Numbered from the stretch's first letter, positions 45,847 through 54,332 are shown. The stretch is 64,000 nt of DNA from an uncultured Tenacibaculum sp. (GCA_947497895.1 CANMIL010000002.1:62001-126000), one strand, 5' to 3'. Notes: generated from the sequence alone by a model not told the origin. Made by a program: numbers and translations.

Positions 45847-46908
45847 CTACCAGTTCGAGTTATCGTATAAATCCTTAGTAATGCTCCAACTATACTGTGT
45901 TGCTTTTACTTGTATTCCCTGGTTAATAATTCCAAATTTTAAAGTTCCGGCACCTGTATTCCACCAATCACCACCAGTAATTTTTGCTCTTCTACTTCTT
46001 CTTCTTCGTACCGATTTGTATTTTGAAACATATAATTCATCCTCACAATTCTCTAAACAATTACCGTTAAAAAGAATTCCAATTGGAGTTCTTCTTTTTC
46101 TCCATTTTCTTCTTCTCTTTTTATACCCTTTAATAATGGTTACGATTTTTGGTGCACCAGCAAACTGATTGAGTCTTACTTTATGCTTTACTTTAATTCG
46201 TCTTCTGCCGTTATGACCATTTACATAGCTGTTTTCTCTAGTTAATGTTTTTTTACATCCTGTTGTTGTAGTTCCACCACCTGTATTGGTTGGATATGTA
46301 GACACAATTACAAAACCTAAATCAATTAAAACAGGTACTGAGTTTATTGAGGCTATAAAAAACCTTGCTCTTGTTAATGAATTATAGTTTTCGGTTTTCA
46401 CAACACCCCAGTCATAAAATTTGTGATAAAACTTGCCAATTTTCACTTCCGCAAATTCATTTAGTAAAGCTCTCTCAACATCATCAACTATAAAATGATT
46501 ATCTGGATCGGTTTTTTCATCCAACACCTCGACATCACCTTGTTGAGCCAACCATTCTTCTTCTTTTTCAGCTATAATTGATCTTAAAGATTTAAATCCT
46601 CTTTCTTTTTCGAATTCAATAACTGGTTGAAAATCGTCATAGTTTAACTTGTCTTCCATATCATCCAATTCATCTTCTTCCAAATGCCCATATTCCTTCA
46701 AAAAAGCATCATCGTGGCTTTCTATTTTGTCATATAACATCTCAATAGTGGCATCGTATTCATCAAAATCTTTAAACTCTAATATTTCATTAGATGCGCG
46801 TTTTGAATAATTATTAACATCATTTTCATTTGTTACTTCTTCATCAGCGTTATTACAAGACCATACGGATATCAATAACAACAAAATCATCAGTTTTGTA
46901 GTTTTCAT
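45847..46908 (-). CDS. Lipoprotein with acidic N-terminal and strongly basic C-terminal half
   Basis: This 353-residue predicted lipoprotein starts MKTTKLMILLLLISVWSCNN, with Cys18 in the lipobox. Residues 20-150 are rich in Asp and Glu (HLEEDELDDMEDKLNYDD) and include DPDNHFIVDDVERALLNEFAEVKIG, a segment seen in other Bacteroidetes surface lipoproteins (possibly the DUF4848 group, by recollection). Residues 220-320 are very basic (GYKKRRRKWRKRRTPIG, KSVRRRRSRRAK). The C-terminus is Trp/Gly-rich. Function unknown. It lies between the two GG-leader peptide genes on the same strand. Confidence 0.75.
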   Translation of the reverse strand: MKTTKLMILLLLISVWSCNNADEEVTNENDVNNYSKRASNEILEFKDFDEYDATIEMLYDKIESHDDAFLKEYGHLEEDELDDMEDKLNYDDFQPVIEFEKERGFKSLRSIIAEKEEEWLAQQGDVEVLDEKTDPDNHFIVDDVERALLNEFAEVKIGKFYHKFYDWGVVKTENYNSLTRARFFIASINSVPVLIDLGFVIVSTYPTNTGGGTTTTGCKKTLTRENSYVNGHNGRRRIKVKHKVRLNQFAGAPKIVTIIKGYKKRRRKWRKRRTPIGILFNGNCLENCEDELYVSKYKSVRRRRSRRAKITGGDWWNTGAGTLKFGIINQGIQVKATQYSWSITKDLYDNSNW

Positions 46909-47002
46909 TTCTTCAATTTAAAAATTAGCGATTCCTCGAGTATTTAACGACATTCAAGGTTCATGTCTATTACAAACAAGTCTTAAAGATTTTACTAAAT
47001 CT

Positions 47003-47179
47003 CTATTCTTTCGGAGGCCCATCTTCTCCACAAGGCACGCAAATTGGGTTTCCAGAATGATCGTGTCTACCTGATAAACAATATCGCACTCCATCACAAG
47101 TTCTCCCTCCACTTCCGTTAATCGATTTCATTTTCGCTTTGTTCAAAGCATTCCCGAAGCCATAAATTGATTTCAACAT
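47003..47179 (-). CDS. Second double-glycine leader Cys/His peptide (58 aa)
   Basis: A 58-residue frame from ATG at 47179 to TAG at 47003, too short for most gene finders. The leader contains ALNKAKMKSINGSGG, matching LNK-x3-K-[ST]-ING of the peptide at 45550. The core begins RTCDGV and holds C-L-S-G-R-H-D-H, five residues, then C-V-P-C. Aligned with the first peptide this gives a shared C-x-S-G-x-H-x-H-x5-C-x-x-C. Four Cys and two His could bind metal or form cross-links. It is divergent from the histidine kinase gene at 47421 (241 bases apart). Coding nature is supported by the shared motif. Confidence 0.7.
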   Translation of the reverse strand: MLKSIYGFGNALNKAKMKSINGSGGRTCDGVRYCLSGRHDHSGNPICVPCGEDGPPKE

Positions 47180-47420
47180 AATTTTAAGGTTTTTAAGTTT
47201 ATTTAATTCCGTTATTTTGCCAACCTCTTTTGGTCAACTTTCTCCCAAATTATAGGAAATAACAACCTAAATTTTAGACAATTCAAATTTGTAAGTCATC
47301 AATTCAAAAACGGCTAACTTTAGAATCAATTTGAAAATTGACAAACATGAATATTAAGACAGGAAACGTTTATTCCATGAACTTCCCTTAAATTTTATTA
47401 ATTTTAGCTTATGTTATTTT

Positions 47421-49256
47421 ATGGGGATGAATAAGATATTTTGCTTACTACTATTTTGTATAGCTATTGCTTGTAAAGAAAAGGTGAATAAAACTCAGGG
47501 AAAGCCTCCAAGTTTTTATTTTCTCAAATCAAAAGACGGTTTATCAAAAGATTCATTGCAGTTTTATGCAAATGAAATTCAAGCGATTGATACTTCAGAA
47601 ATATCTGATTCTTTAAAAGCTGAATATGCTTTTATGACAGGTCGGTTATATTATAAATTGAAAGATTATGACAACACTGTTCTACATTTTGATAAAGCCA
47701 CTTCATTCACTAAAAAAATTACGAATAACAGACAGGTCTTACATTTTAGAGCATTGATTGATATTTATAGAAGAAAAAAACAAGATTTTTTAAACGCTTC
47801 TGGTGTTAACGAAAAACTTCTGAACTTAATTGATAGTACGGACTATAAAAATTTGGCCTTTGTATACTCGAATAAATTCCAAATTAATAGAGCTATAGGA
47901 AAATATAATGAAGCTTTAGAAGATAATCTAATTACGGCCAAGCTTTATTTAAAGGCGAAGGATACCATAAATTACTTGATTGCCACTTTAGATAATGCCG
48001 CAACTTCCAGTAAACTTGAAAAAACGAACGAAGCAAATGAAGAATTGATGAAAGTAGTTCCTTATCAACATTTGATGAGTAACTCAATGAAATATCAATT
48101 TCATGCCACACAAGCCTATGTTTTCAATCAAAAAGGGCAGAGCAAAGAAGCCATTGATGCCTATAAAAAATCGTTGATTTATTCGAAAAAGAAATCGTCA
48201 TTGTTAAGCAGCACAGAGTTGATAAATACCTACCTCAACTTGTCAAATATTTATCTGAAACTTAATTCACTTGAAACTACTGAGAAATACTTGGATTCTA
48301 TTTTTGATATCGGACTAGAGAATATTGATTTTGGGGATAAAAAAGAGGTTTTAAAAAACGCTTTAATAGTTAATTATGATCTCAGAAGAGGTATTGAGAA
48401 TGTAATGCCAAAAATGGATTCTTTGTTTACTTACCTTGAAAAGAATTACGATCAACAAATTAACAATGAGCTACATGTTTTAAACGAATCTTTTGAAAAC
48501 GAAAGGAAACTACAAAAAGAAAAAAATGAAGCTCAAATTGAAAGCATTACCTTTGAAAGAAATCAGTACGTTTTACTTGCCTTATTACTAGTATTAATAG
48601 TCGTTGGCACCTTGATTCTTAATTTTTACCGACAACGAAAATTCAATATTGAAAAACGTAATTTTTTGCTTCAACAACGCTTATTACGATCACAAATGAA
48701 TCCGCATTTTATCTTTAATAGCTTGAGTTTAATAAAGCAAAATGTGAATACGAATACCGAACAATATTCTAAATACATTGTAAAACTTTCGAGATTGCTA
48801 AGAACTGCTTTCGATAATTCTACTCAAGACTTTGTTCCATTAGAAGATGAATTAACTTCATTACAAGATTATATCGAACTCCAACAATTCAGATTTCCTG
48901 ATCGCTTTAGTTATGTTATAAATAACGATATTGAATCGGACTATGAACTGTTGATTCCTCCAATGCTTTTACAACCTTTTGTTGAAAATGCTATTATTCA
49001 TGGATTTGGTGGTTTAGAAAATAAAGGGCATTTAGAAATCACATTAAAGAAAGAGAAAAAGTTCCTAGTTTGTATTATTGATGATAATGGAAAAGGATTT
49101 AAAACTATTACTAAAAAGAAGCAATCATCTGTTTATTTAATTGATCAGTTTTTATTGAAAATGACAGGGGAAAATATAAAAATTACAAATAAATCAGATC
49201 ATTTACATTCAACTGGAACAATTGTTGAGCTAAAAATTCCATACACCGAATTATAA
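47421..49256 (+). CDS. TPR-containing LytS-type sensor histidine kinase
   Basis: This is a 611-residue membrane sensor. A lipoprotein-like or signal N-terminus (LLLFCIAIACKEK, Cys at about 17) is followed by TPR repeats (about 60-320), one transmembrane helix (about 376-398, YVLLALLLVLIVVGTLILNF) and a His_kinase/HATPase region with phospho-acceptor His429 in QMNPHFIFNSL and the N box VENAIIHG. It likely senses periplasmic or extracellular signals and phosphorylates the LytTR regulator that begins two bases after its stop. A second in-frame ATG at 47427 is possible. Its upstream neighbour is the divergent Cys/His peptide gene. Confidence 0.9.
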   Translation: MGMNKIFCLLLFCIAIACKEKVNKTQGKPPSFYFLKSKDGLSKDSLQFYANEIQAIDTSEISDSLKAEYAFMTGRLYYKLKDYDNTVLHFDKATSFTKKITNNRQVLHFRALIDIYRRKKQDFLNASGVNEKLLNLIDSTDYKNLAFVYSNKFQINRAIGKYNEALEDNLITAKLYLKAKDTINYLIATLDNAATSSKLEKTNEANEELMKVVPYQHLMSNSMKYQFHATQAYVFNQKGQSKEAIDAYKKSLIYSKKKSSLLSSTELINTYLNLSNIYLKLNSLETTEKYLDSIFDIGLENIDFGDKKEVLKNALIVNYDLRRGIENVMPKMDSLFTYLEKNYDQQINNELHVLNESFENERKLQKEKNEAQIESITFERNQYVLLALLLVLIVVGTLILNFYRQRKFNIEKRNFLLQQRLLRSQMNPHFIFNSLSLIKQNVNTNTEQYSKYIVKLSRLLRTAFDNSTQDFVPLEDELTSLQDYIELQQFRFPDRFSYVINNDIESDYELLIPPMLLQPFVENAIIHGFGGLENKGHLEITLKKEKKFLVCIIDDNGKGFKTITKKKQSSVYLIDQFLLKMTGENIKITNKSDHLHSTGTIVELKIPYTEL

Positions 49257-49258
49257 CT

Positions 49259-49996
49259 ATGCTGAAAACATTAATCATTGAAGACGAAAAACATATAAGA
49301 GATGAATTAAAAGACCTGTTAGCAGAGTTTTTTGAATCTTCACTTACGATTTTGGCAGAAGCCACTTCGGTAAAAGACGGAATTAAAGCAATTCTTGAAT
49401 ATAAGCCCGACTTAGTTTTTTTGGACATAGATTTGGGAGATGGATCGAGCTTTGACATATTGGCTGTTCTTCCCGAGATACCCTTTGATATTATCTTTGT
49501 TACCGGTTATGATTCTCATGCAATTAAAGCAATTAAGCTTGGTGCATTGGATTATTTACTAAAACCAATTGATAATGATGAGTTTAAAGAATCAGTAGAA
49601 AAAGCTATTGAAAGTTATCAAAAATCAAAAAATAATGGAAATACCGTCAGTGTAGCAAGAAATTTCTACACCAATCACATTCACGATAAAATCGTCTTAA
49701 AAACGTTGGATGCCCAGCATTTAGTTAACTTTGATGATATTGTTTATTGTAAATCAGATGGTAATTACACCACTTTTCACTTATTAAAAGAGCAGATTGT
49801 AGTTTCGAAACCCATGAAAAAGATTCAGCCATTATTAGATGAGCAGCAATTTATCAAATGCCACCAATCTTATATTGTGAATGCAAACTATGTGACAAAG
49901 TATAGAAATGATGGTTTTCTTATAACAAAAACTGAAGATACCATCCCAGTTGCCACCCGAAGAAAGGATGAAGTGTTACAAATACTATTCAAATAG
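49259..49996 (+). CDS. LytTR-family response regulator
   Basis: This 245-residue cytoplasmic regulator has a receiver domain (1-125) with acidic pocket Glu8-Asp9, phospho-acceptor Asp56 in LVFLDIDLG and Lys in LLKPIDNDE. A LytTR DNA-binding domain (about 145-245) follows with LVNFDDIVYCKSDGNYTTFHL and FIKCHQSYIVNANYV. Paired with the kinase immediately upstream, it would control nearby genes such as the lipoprotein at 50097 or the peptide genes, which is inference. Receiver-LytTR proteins bind short direct repeats; none was identified here. Confidence 0.93.
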   Translation: MLKTLIIEDEKHIRDELKDLLAEFFESSLTILAEATSVKDGIKAILEYKPDLVFLDIDLGDGSSFDILAVLPEIPFDIIFVTGYDSHAIKAIKLGALDYLLKPIDNDEFKESVEKAIESYQKSKNNGNTVSVARNFYTNHIHDKIVLKTLDAQHLVNFDDIVYCKSDGNYTTFHLLKEQIVVSKPMKKIQPLLDEQQFIKCHQSYIVNANYVTKYRNDGFLITKTEDTIPVATRRKDEVLQILFK

Positions 49997-50055
49997 CAAT
50001 CGAATACGAATTGCCCCCTTGCATATTTGAAGTTTACCCTAAAACCAGGAAAACA

Positions 50056-50088
50056 ACGACTATTTTTAGTCGTAGAAGACTAAAAATA
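50056..50088 (+). promoter_or_regulatory. Two mutually exclusive hairpins before the 50097 lipoprotein
   Basis: ACGACT (50056-50061) pairs with AGTCGT (50068-50073). Alternatively, TATTTTTAGTC (50061-50071) pairs with GACTAAAAATA (50078-50088) in a perfect 11-bp stem ending eight bases before the ATG. The two structures share bases and cannot coexist. It resembles a leader switch; no T tract is present for termination. Confidence 0.5.
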
Positions 50089-50096
50089 AATCGAAT

Positions 50097-50783
50097 ATGA
50101 AGTATTTACCTATTACACTTTTAAGCTTGCTTTTCATTTTTGCTTCATGCAATACAAACGAGGACAACCTCAATACCTCGGCACTTGAGGGGCAAGAAAA
50201 CGGACTTAAGGGGAGGGCTCCGTTTGGAGAAATAAAAAATCAAGAAGAAAAAAATATGATGTACATGACATCGTATTTGATTGCTAGAACTTTGTTAGAG
50301 GATGAAGATGCTCAAAAACAATTTTATAAGCTGGGTTCTGGAAAATCATTAAAAATAGATTTAAGAACTTTGTTAACTCCAGACAAACCATTTGAAGCAG
50401 CTTTTCGACTACGTTATGCTCGTTATAATGGATCTACTCCACCAAAAGGACAACCAACAACACCGGTATCTCAAGCGGTTCCTGACCCTTTAGAAAGAGA
50501 TTATAGTATACTTACTATCTCTTATATTGACTATATTGATGTTGTCAATGATAAGTATGATTGGATTATTTACTTGCCAAATAAAGAAAAGCTTTATGAA
50601 CATGCCAATTTTGGGGATTATTTAGACTCTAATGAAGATATTATAAACTTATGGAGCTTTGATACCTCAGATTACTCAGATGGGCTTAAATTGAATTATT
50701 ATGGCGGAATTTTTATTCCTATTCCATTTGACTATACCTCAGCATTGGAATCGACATTTATAATGACACTGAAAAATAAATAG
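50097..50783 (+). CDS. Predicted lipoprotein, function unknown
   Basis: This 228-residue lipoprotein has N-terminus MKYLPITLLSLLFIFASCNT with Cys18 (FASC). The mature part has no recognised domain, with a helical N-terminal region (EEKNMMYMTSYLIARTLLEDEDAQKQF) and a beta/Tyr-rich C-terminal half (YDWIIYLPNKEKLYEH). It follows the LytTR gene by 100 bases, behind paired hairpins, and is ended by a very strong terminator. Membership in the two-component operon is plausible. The lipoprotein may be a target or accessory sensor, but there is no direct evidence. Confidence 0.75.
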   Translation: MKYLPITLLSLLFIFASCNTNEDNLNTSALEGQENGLKGRAPFGEIKNQEEKNMMYMTSYLIARTLLEDEDAQKQFYKLGSGKSLKIDLRTLLTPDKPFEAAFRLRYARYNGSTPPKGQPTTPVSQAVPDPLERDYSILTISYIDYIDVVNDKYDWIIYLPNKEKLYEHANFGDYLDSNEDIINLWSFDTSDYSDGLKLNYYGGIFIPIPFDYTSALESTFIMTLKNK

Positions 50784-50799
50784 AAGTAAGATTTCTAAA

Positions 50800-50836
50800 C
50801 TAAAAAGTGAGCCTTTTGGCTCACTTTTTAGTTTTT
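50800..50836 (+). terminator. Strong terminator after lipoprotein gene
   Basis: A perfect 14-bp stem (50800-50813 with 50818-50831) with a TTTT loop contains GTGAGCC/GGCTCAC, followed by TTTTTAG. It is 16 bases past the stop and is one of the strongest hairpins in the window. Confidence 0.93.
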
Positions 50837-51182
50837 AGTTGTCAATGTTAAATTTTAAGTTACTTCTTCTAAACTTTATACTAGGCATCACATTTCCTTT
50901 TCTTGGTTTAGAAGGTTTCTTAATTTCACGTTAGTTCGATATAAAGATTATTAAACTTAAAAAGCTATTGTTTTCGATACATTTTTATTCGAAGAACATT
51001 CAAACAGACATTCATTTTCCAATGTCCAACTCACATTAATTTCATAAAAAAACTCATTGTCTTTGACAAGATTATTAAGTTTTTAATCACATAGTAATAG
51101 GCAAGGATTTAATTCTTTGATTCCTGTATCGAATCTTAAGAATGTCTTCAAATAAATCTATATGCTTGCATCGGACGGTTCA
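50837..51182. other. Intergenic region, no gene supported
   Basis: AT-rich stretch between the terminator and the minus-strand lipoprotein gene. A 41-codon minus-strand frame at 50957-51082 reads as protein-like (INVSWTLENECLFE) but has no start codon. It may be a gene remnant. Nothing else stands out. Confidence 0.4.
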
Positions 51183-51569
51183 TTATTTTATTACAGGTTC
51201 CATATGCATGAATTGCATACTCTTTTCATCAATCATGGCAAAGAATGTCTGACAGGTTTCACTTTTCATGACTTCTTTTACTGAAAACTCAGCAGATTCT
51301 TTATCGGTCCAGTAAACAATATCAGACCAAGTTCCATCTTCAGCAACAGATAACGTTCTTCCTAAATATCCATTAAACTTTGTTACTATTGGATTTAATG
51401 CTTCTGCAGCTTCGATAACTTGTTCTTTGGTAAATGATGGTTTGGTTTTAAACACTACCAACTCAATTGTTCCTACTTCATTTTTTGTTTTTGTATTCAT
51501 CTTTGAATCATTTGTATTTCCGCAACCTACAAGTAATGTGGCAGCGAAAAGAATTACTATTTGTTTCAT
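51183..51569 (-). CDS. Small lipoprotein with a dimeric alpha-beta barrel (ABM-like) domain
   Basis: This 128-residue predicted lipoprotein starts MKQIVILFAATLLVGCGNT, with Cys16 in LVGC. Residues 35-128 (TIELVVFKTKPSFTKEQVIEAAEALNPIVTKFNGYLGRTL, then DIVYWTDKESAEFSV) have the strand-helix pattern of the antibiotic-biosynthesis-monooxygenase or EthD-like ferredoxin fold, usually dimeric. No catalytic residue is assignable. The ATG at 51569 is chosen because TACTTTTG at 51588-51595 lies inside the longer form that would start at 51602. Confidence 0.75.
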   Translation of the reverse strand: MKQIVILFAATLLVGCGNTNDSKMNTKTKNEVGTIELVVFKTKPSFTKEQVIEAAEALNPIVTKFNGYLGRTLSVAEDGTWSDIVYWTDKESAEFSVKEVMKSETCQTFFAMIDEKSMQFMHMEPVIK

Positions 51570-51587
51570 TATTAATTTCTTTTGAAA

Positions 51588-51595
51588 CAAAAGTA
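51588..51595 (-). promoter_or_regulatory. -7 element that fixes the start at 51569
   Basis: TACTTTTG on the minus strand (TAnnTTTG). The transcript would begin near 51584, 15 bases before the ATG. Confidence 0.65.
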
Positions 51596-51651
51596 GAACC
51601 AAGTCATGACAAGGGTATGTCAGCAGTAAAAGGTTATATTAAAACTTTTTG

Positions 51652-51972
51652 CTAATGATTTAAAACTTCAACAATTTTGAAAATAGCCTGATCAGTTTTT
51701 AAATTCGTTCCTTCTTCACACAAATGAATGAGTTTCCCTCCACCTTCAATATCGAATTCAATATGGACAGTTTCATTTTCAATGACACATACCGAAGCAC
51801 CATCAGAAACTATATCACCATTTTGAAAATTCCATTTTTTAAGTTTCAGGTCATTAACATCTTTCATTTCTGGAACTCTTATAACAGTTTCTTCACCAAA
51901 GACTAGCTTTTTATCTTCAATTGTGACGTCTTCGTTGTTTCTCGTGAACAGGTTTTTAAAAAATTTAAACAT
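51652..51972 (-). CDS. Small biotinyl/lipoyl-fold protein lacking the modified lysine
   Basis: This 106-residue cytoplasmic protein has a hydrophobic N-terminus (MFKFFKNLF). Residues 35-106 follow the lipoyl/biotinyl hammerhead pattern: VPEMKDVNDLKLKKWNFQNGD, then VCVIENETVHIEFDIEGGGKLIHL and GTNLKTDQAIFKIVEV. The position of the usual modified Lys (in E-x-D/M-K) is Thr-Val (ENETVH), so it should not carry lipoate or biotin. It is a stand-alone gene on the minus strand, 82 bases upstream of the lipoprotein gene. Function unknown. Confidence 0.65.
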   Translation of the reverse strand: MFKFFKNLFTRNNEDVTIEDKKLVFGEETVIRVPEMKDVNDLKLKKWNFQNGDIVSDGASVCVIENETVHIEFDIEGGGKLIHLCEEGTNLKTDQAIFKIVEVLNH

Positions 51973-52347
51973 TTTTAGTGTAATGTGTTTCGACTAAAAT
52001 AATCAAATAATTTCACTCGAAGTGACATAGAAAAAGCATACTTCATGGTCCTTTCGAAGGAGTGGTAATGACGAGAAACTAATTTTGAGCTTTTTAAAAT
52101 CAAGATTTCCCACAGTTTAAAAAGTCAATCAACAAGCTTCTTAAAACCATAGGAAATCAGATTAACAATAATACCATTTACAATTCAAATAATTGGTATC
52201 AACCTAGAAATGAATTCTTCTTCTTTTTCAATACTCTTTTCTTGTTTAGCTAGTGGGTTTATTCATTGGTTTAAATGATTTTAAGGTGGATCAAATTTCG
52301 AAATTGGTAGTTAAGCCTTTTTTTAATTACTAGACAAACACACCATT
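51973..52347. other. Intergenic region with a degenerate palindromic repeat
   Basis: This contains a worn copy of the dispersed repeat at 52011-52079 and a short dyad (ATACCA/TGGTAT) near 52170-52200. No reading frame of credible length was found. Confidence 0.5.
52011..52079. repeat. Degenerate dispersed repeat, type A-like
   Basis: TTTCACTCGAAGTGAC at the left and GGTCCTTTCGAAGGAGTGG then GACGAGAAAC at the right recall the inner and outer arms of the type A elements, with many substitutions. Confidence 0.5.
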
Positions 52348-53403
52348 TTATCTATGCCTATTTATAAACTCATTTACTTTTTCACAGAACAAATATTCAT
52401 CTTGAAACATTCCATTATGTCCGCTATTGGGTAAAAGAAAACTCGATGTTTGCGTTGAACTAACGTTCATTAAAATACTTTCACCTAAAGCTGGGGGACA
52501 TACAAAATCATATTTTCCATAGAGTGTTAAAACAGGTATTGTAACATTTCGTAAAGCATCTGAAAAATTGTACTTCCTTAACTCGTTATTTATTTCTGCG
52601 TTTTGACTATAGCCATGGTTAAAAAAGATACTTGTTATTGGGTAATCCTGCTCGATGGCATTTTCTTTTAAAATATCCATAAGTGAAAACGGAACTACTT
52701 CCGAAAAATAATCTTCCGCATCGGTACAGTAAGTGTTTAATTGATTTGCCTGAGAGAGACTTAAGGTTTCTTCTGGAAGATTCAAACAAAAATTTTTAAT
52801 TTCCGTCCAGTTATTTACATGATTACCACGAGTTATTTCTCTATCTGCATGGTATAACAGTGCTTCTTTAGACAATCGGTCGTTAAGAGGATAATTATGA
52901 GATGCACTGCATACAATCCATCCATCTACAAGATCTTGATTGTTTTCTAGTGTTAAAAATGAAGTGGTTAAAATTCCGCCGAAGCTATGTGCTAATAAAA
53001 AGACTTTAGTATCGTTTCCATAACGGTGTTTTAATACCTGGATTACTTTTTTAAGATCTTCAGTCATCGCTAGAAGATTCAAATGCTCTCCGTTACTGTT
53101 TCCTTGGGAAGCACCAGCATTTCTTTGATCCCAATAAGCTACAGCATATTTATCTTCAATATTATCAGAGATATACTGCGTATTGTAAAAAAACGAGCCC
53201 GTTCCTGGACCTCCATGTACAAATAACAAAATAGTTTTACTCGCAGTGTTTCCCTCTACAAGAACACGCATAGAAGCTCCTTCATTTTCAACATAAAAGG
53301 TTTCGGAAACTTCTGTGCCGATGGTAATTTCTTCTTTTTGGCAAGTGATAAAACTAAGCATAAGTAACGCTCCCAATAATATACTTTTCATACTTTTATT
53401 CAT
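52348..53403 (-). CDS. Lipid-anchored alpha/beta hydrolase (proline iminopeptidase-like)
   Basis: This is a predicted 351-residue lipoprotein, MNKSMKSILLGALLMLSFIT-C, with the lipobox Cys near residue 21. The alpha/beta hydrolase core has the oxyanion segment HGGPGTG (FVHGGPGTGSFFYN), WDQRNAGAS, the nucleophile in LLAHSFGG, a probable acid in YGKYDFVCPP and the catalytic His in PNSGHNGMFQ. The HGGPG and DQRNAGAS motifs are typical of the proline iminopeptidase/X-Pro group, suggesting peptide or ester hydrolysis at the outer face of a membrane. Several in-frame ATGs exist (53424, 53403, 53391). Substrate not known. Confidence 0.85.
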   Translation of the reverse strand: MNKSMKSILLGALLMLSFITCQKEEITIGTEVSETFYVENEGASMRVLVEGNTASKTILLFVHGGPGTGSFFYNTQYISDNIEDKYAVAYWDQRNAGASQGNSNGEHLNLLAMTEDLKKVIQVLKHRYGNDTKVFLLAHSFGGILTTSFLTLENNQDLVDGWIVCSASHNYPLNDRLSKEALLYHADREITRGNHVNNWTEIKNFCLNLPEETLSLSQANQLNTYCTDAEDYFSEVVPFSLMDILKENAIEQDYPITSIFFNHGYSQNAEINNELRKYNFSDALRNVTIPVLTLYGKYDFVCPPALGESILMNVSSTQTSSFLLPNSGHNGMFQDEYLFCEKVNEFINRHR

Positions 53404-53601
53404 CTGTAAATACATAATTTTCAATCTATCCTAAGTTTAGTATACCATTTGAAACTTGAAATTAATGCAGTAAAACGCCCTTTTTCCTTTTCTTCTTCAT
53501 TAGAAAAATATATCATAACTAGACTATGCTTAATTTTTGTAATTTGAATAAAGAAAAAAATCATCATTTTCTTTTACAATAATTCCAAATCACAAATGGT
53601 A

Positions 53602-54252
53602 TTATTTTTTTATATGTTTGATTCTTGTATTGAATTTTAAAAAGTTCGAAAACTTATAAACAATTCCTATTTCCATAGCTGGGCGCATATAAAACGTGCT
53701 ATTGTATGGATACATAGTAAGTAGGTTTACCTTGTAATAAAGTAATATGGGTTTTGACTTCTTCACTGAAAAATCGTAGCCAATACCTCCTCCAACAGAC
53801 ATAATTCCATGGCTATAGCCTAAATCGTTGCTTTTTGAAACGGTTCCATTATCATCAACTTGATAAGTAACTCCTCCCAAAAACGTTCGACTATATCCTA
53901 TTTCAGGAGAAAACTCGGTAAAAAAACCACTGCTTTTCGTTCTTCGGAAAGTATACCCAGCAGTGAAATACAAATTATCATGAAAATTTTGGTGATCGTA
54001 CCATCCAAAATTGACGGTTAAGAATCTATCTTTTGTAAAGTTTTTTTGAACTCCGTTCTTATTAAACTTTTCAACATAAACTCTTTTTACTGGTAATTGC
54101 AACCCAGCTCTAAGTCCCGGATAAATTACCGAACTGTTGTAGGCGAGATAAACGGAAGAAGACATTTTCTTATTCGAACTCTTTGCATCTTCTTGAGCAA
54201 GGCAATAATTAGCAAAGAACAACATCATCATAATAACTTTGTAGTTTTTCAT
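53602..54252 (-). CDS. Outer-membrane-type beta-barrel protein
   Basis: This 216-residue exported protein has a signal peptide (MKNYKVIMMMLFFANYCLA-QE). The mature chain alternates Gly, Tyr and aromatic residues as in small barrels (LAYNSSVIYPGLRAGLQLP, DNLYFTAGYTFRR, GIMSVGGGIGYDFSV, PAMEIGIVYKFSNFL). No family was named. A perfect 7-bp dyad (CCACTTT/AAAGTGG) lies 81-98 bases upstream. A membrane-bound AraC regulator is the next gene upstream on the same strand, which could control it. Confidence 0.75.
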   Translation of the reverse strand: MKNYKVIMMMLFFANYCLAQEDAKSSNKKMSSSVYLAYNSSVIYPGLRAGLQLPVKRVYVEKFNKNGVQKNFTKDRFLTVNFGWYDHQNFHDNLYFTAGYTFRRTKSSGFFTEFSPEIGYSRTFLGGVTYQVDDNGTVSKSNDLGYSHGIMSVGGGIGYDFSVKKSKPILLYYKVNLLTMYPYNSTFYMRPAMEIGIVYKFSNFLKFNTRIKHIKK

Positions 54253-54332
54253 TTTGTGATAATCGTTTTATAAACTTTTCAGCAAAACAACGGCAAAGTC
54301 GAGCATGAATCGCTTCACTTTATAAAATGACA

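Noticed and set aside
50957..51082. Open 41-codon minus-strand frame with protein-like composition.
   Set aside because: No start codon, no recognised homology and no promoter; at most a remnant.
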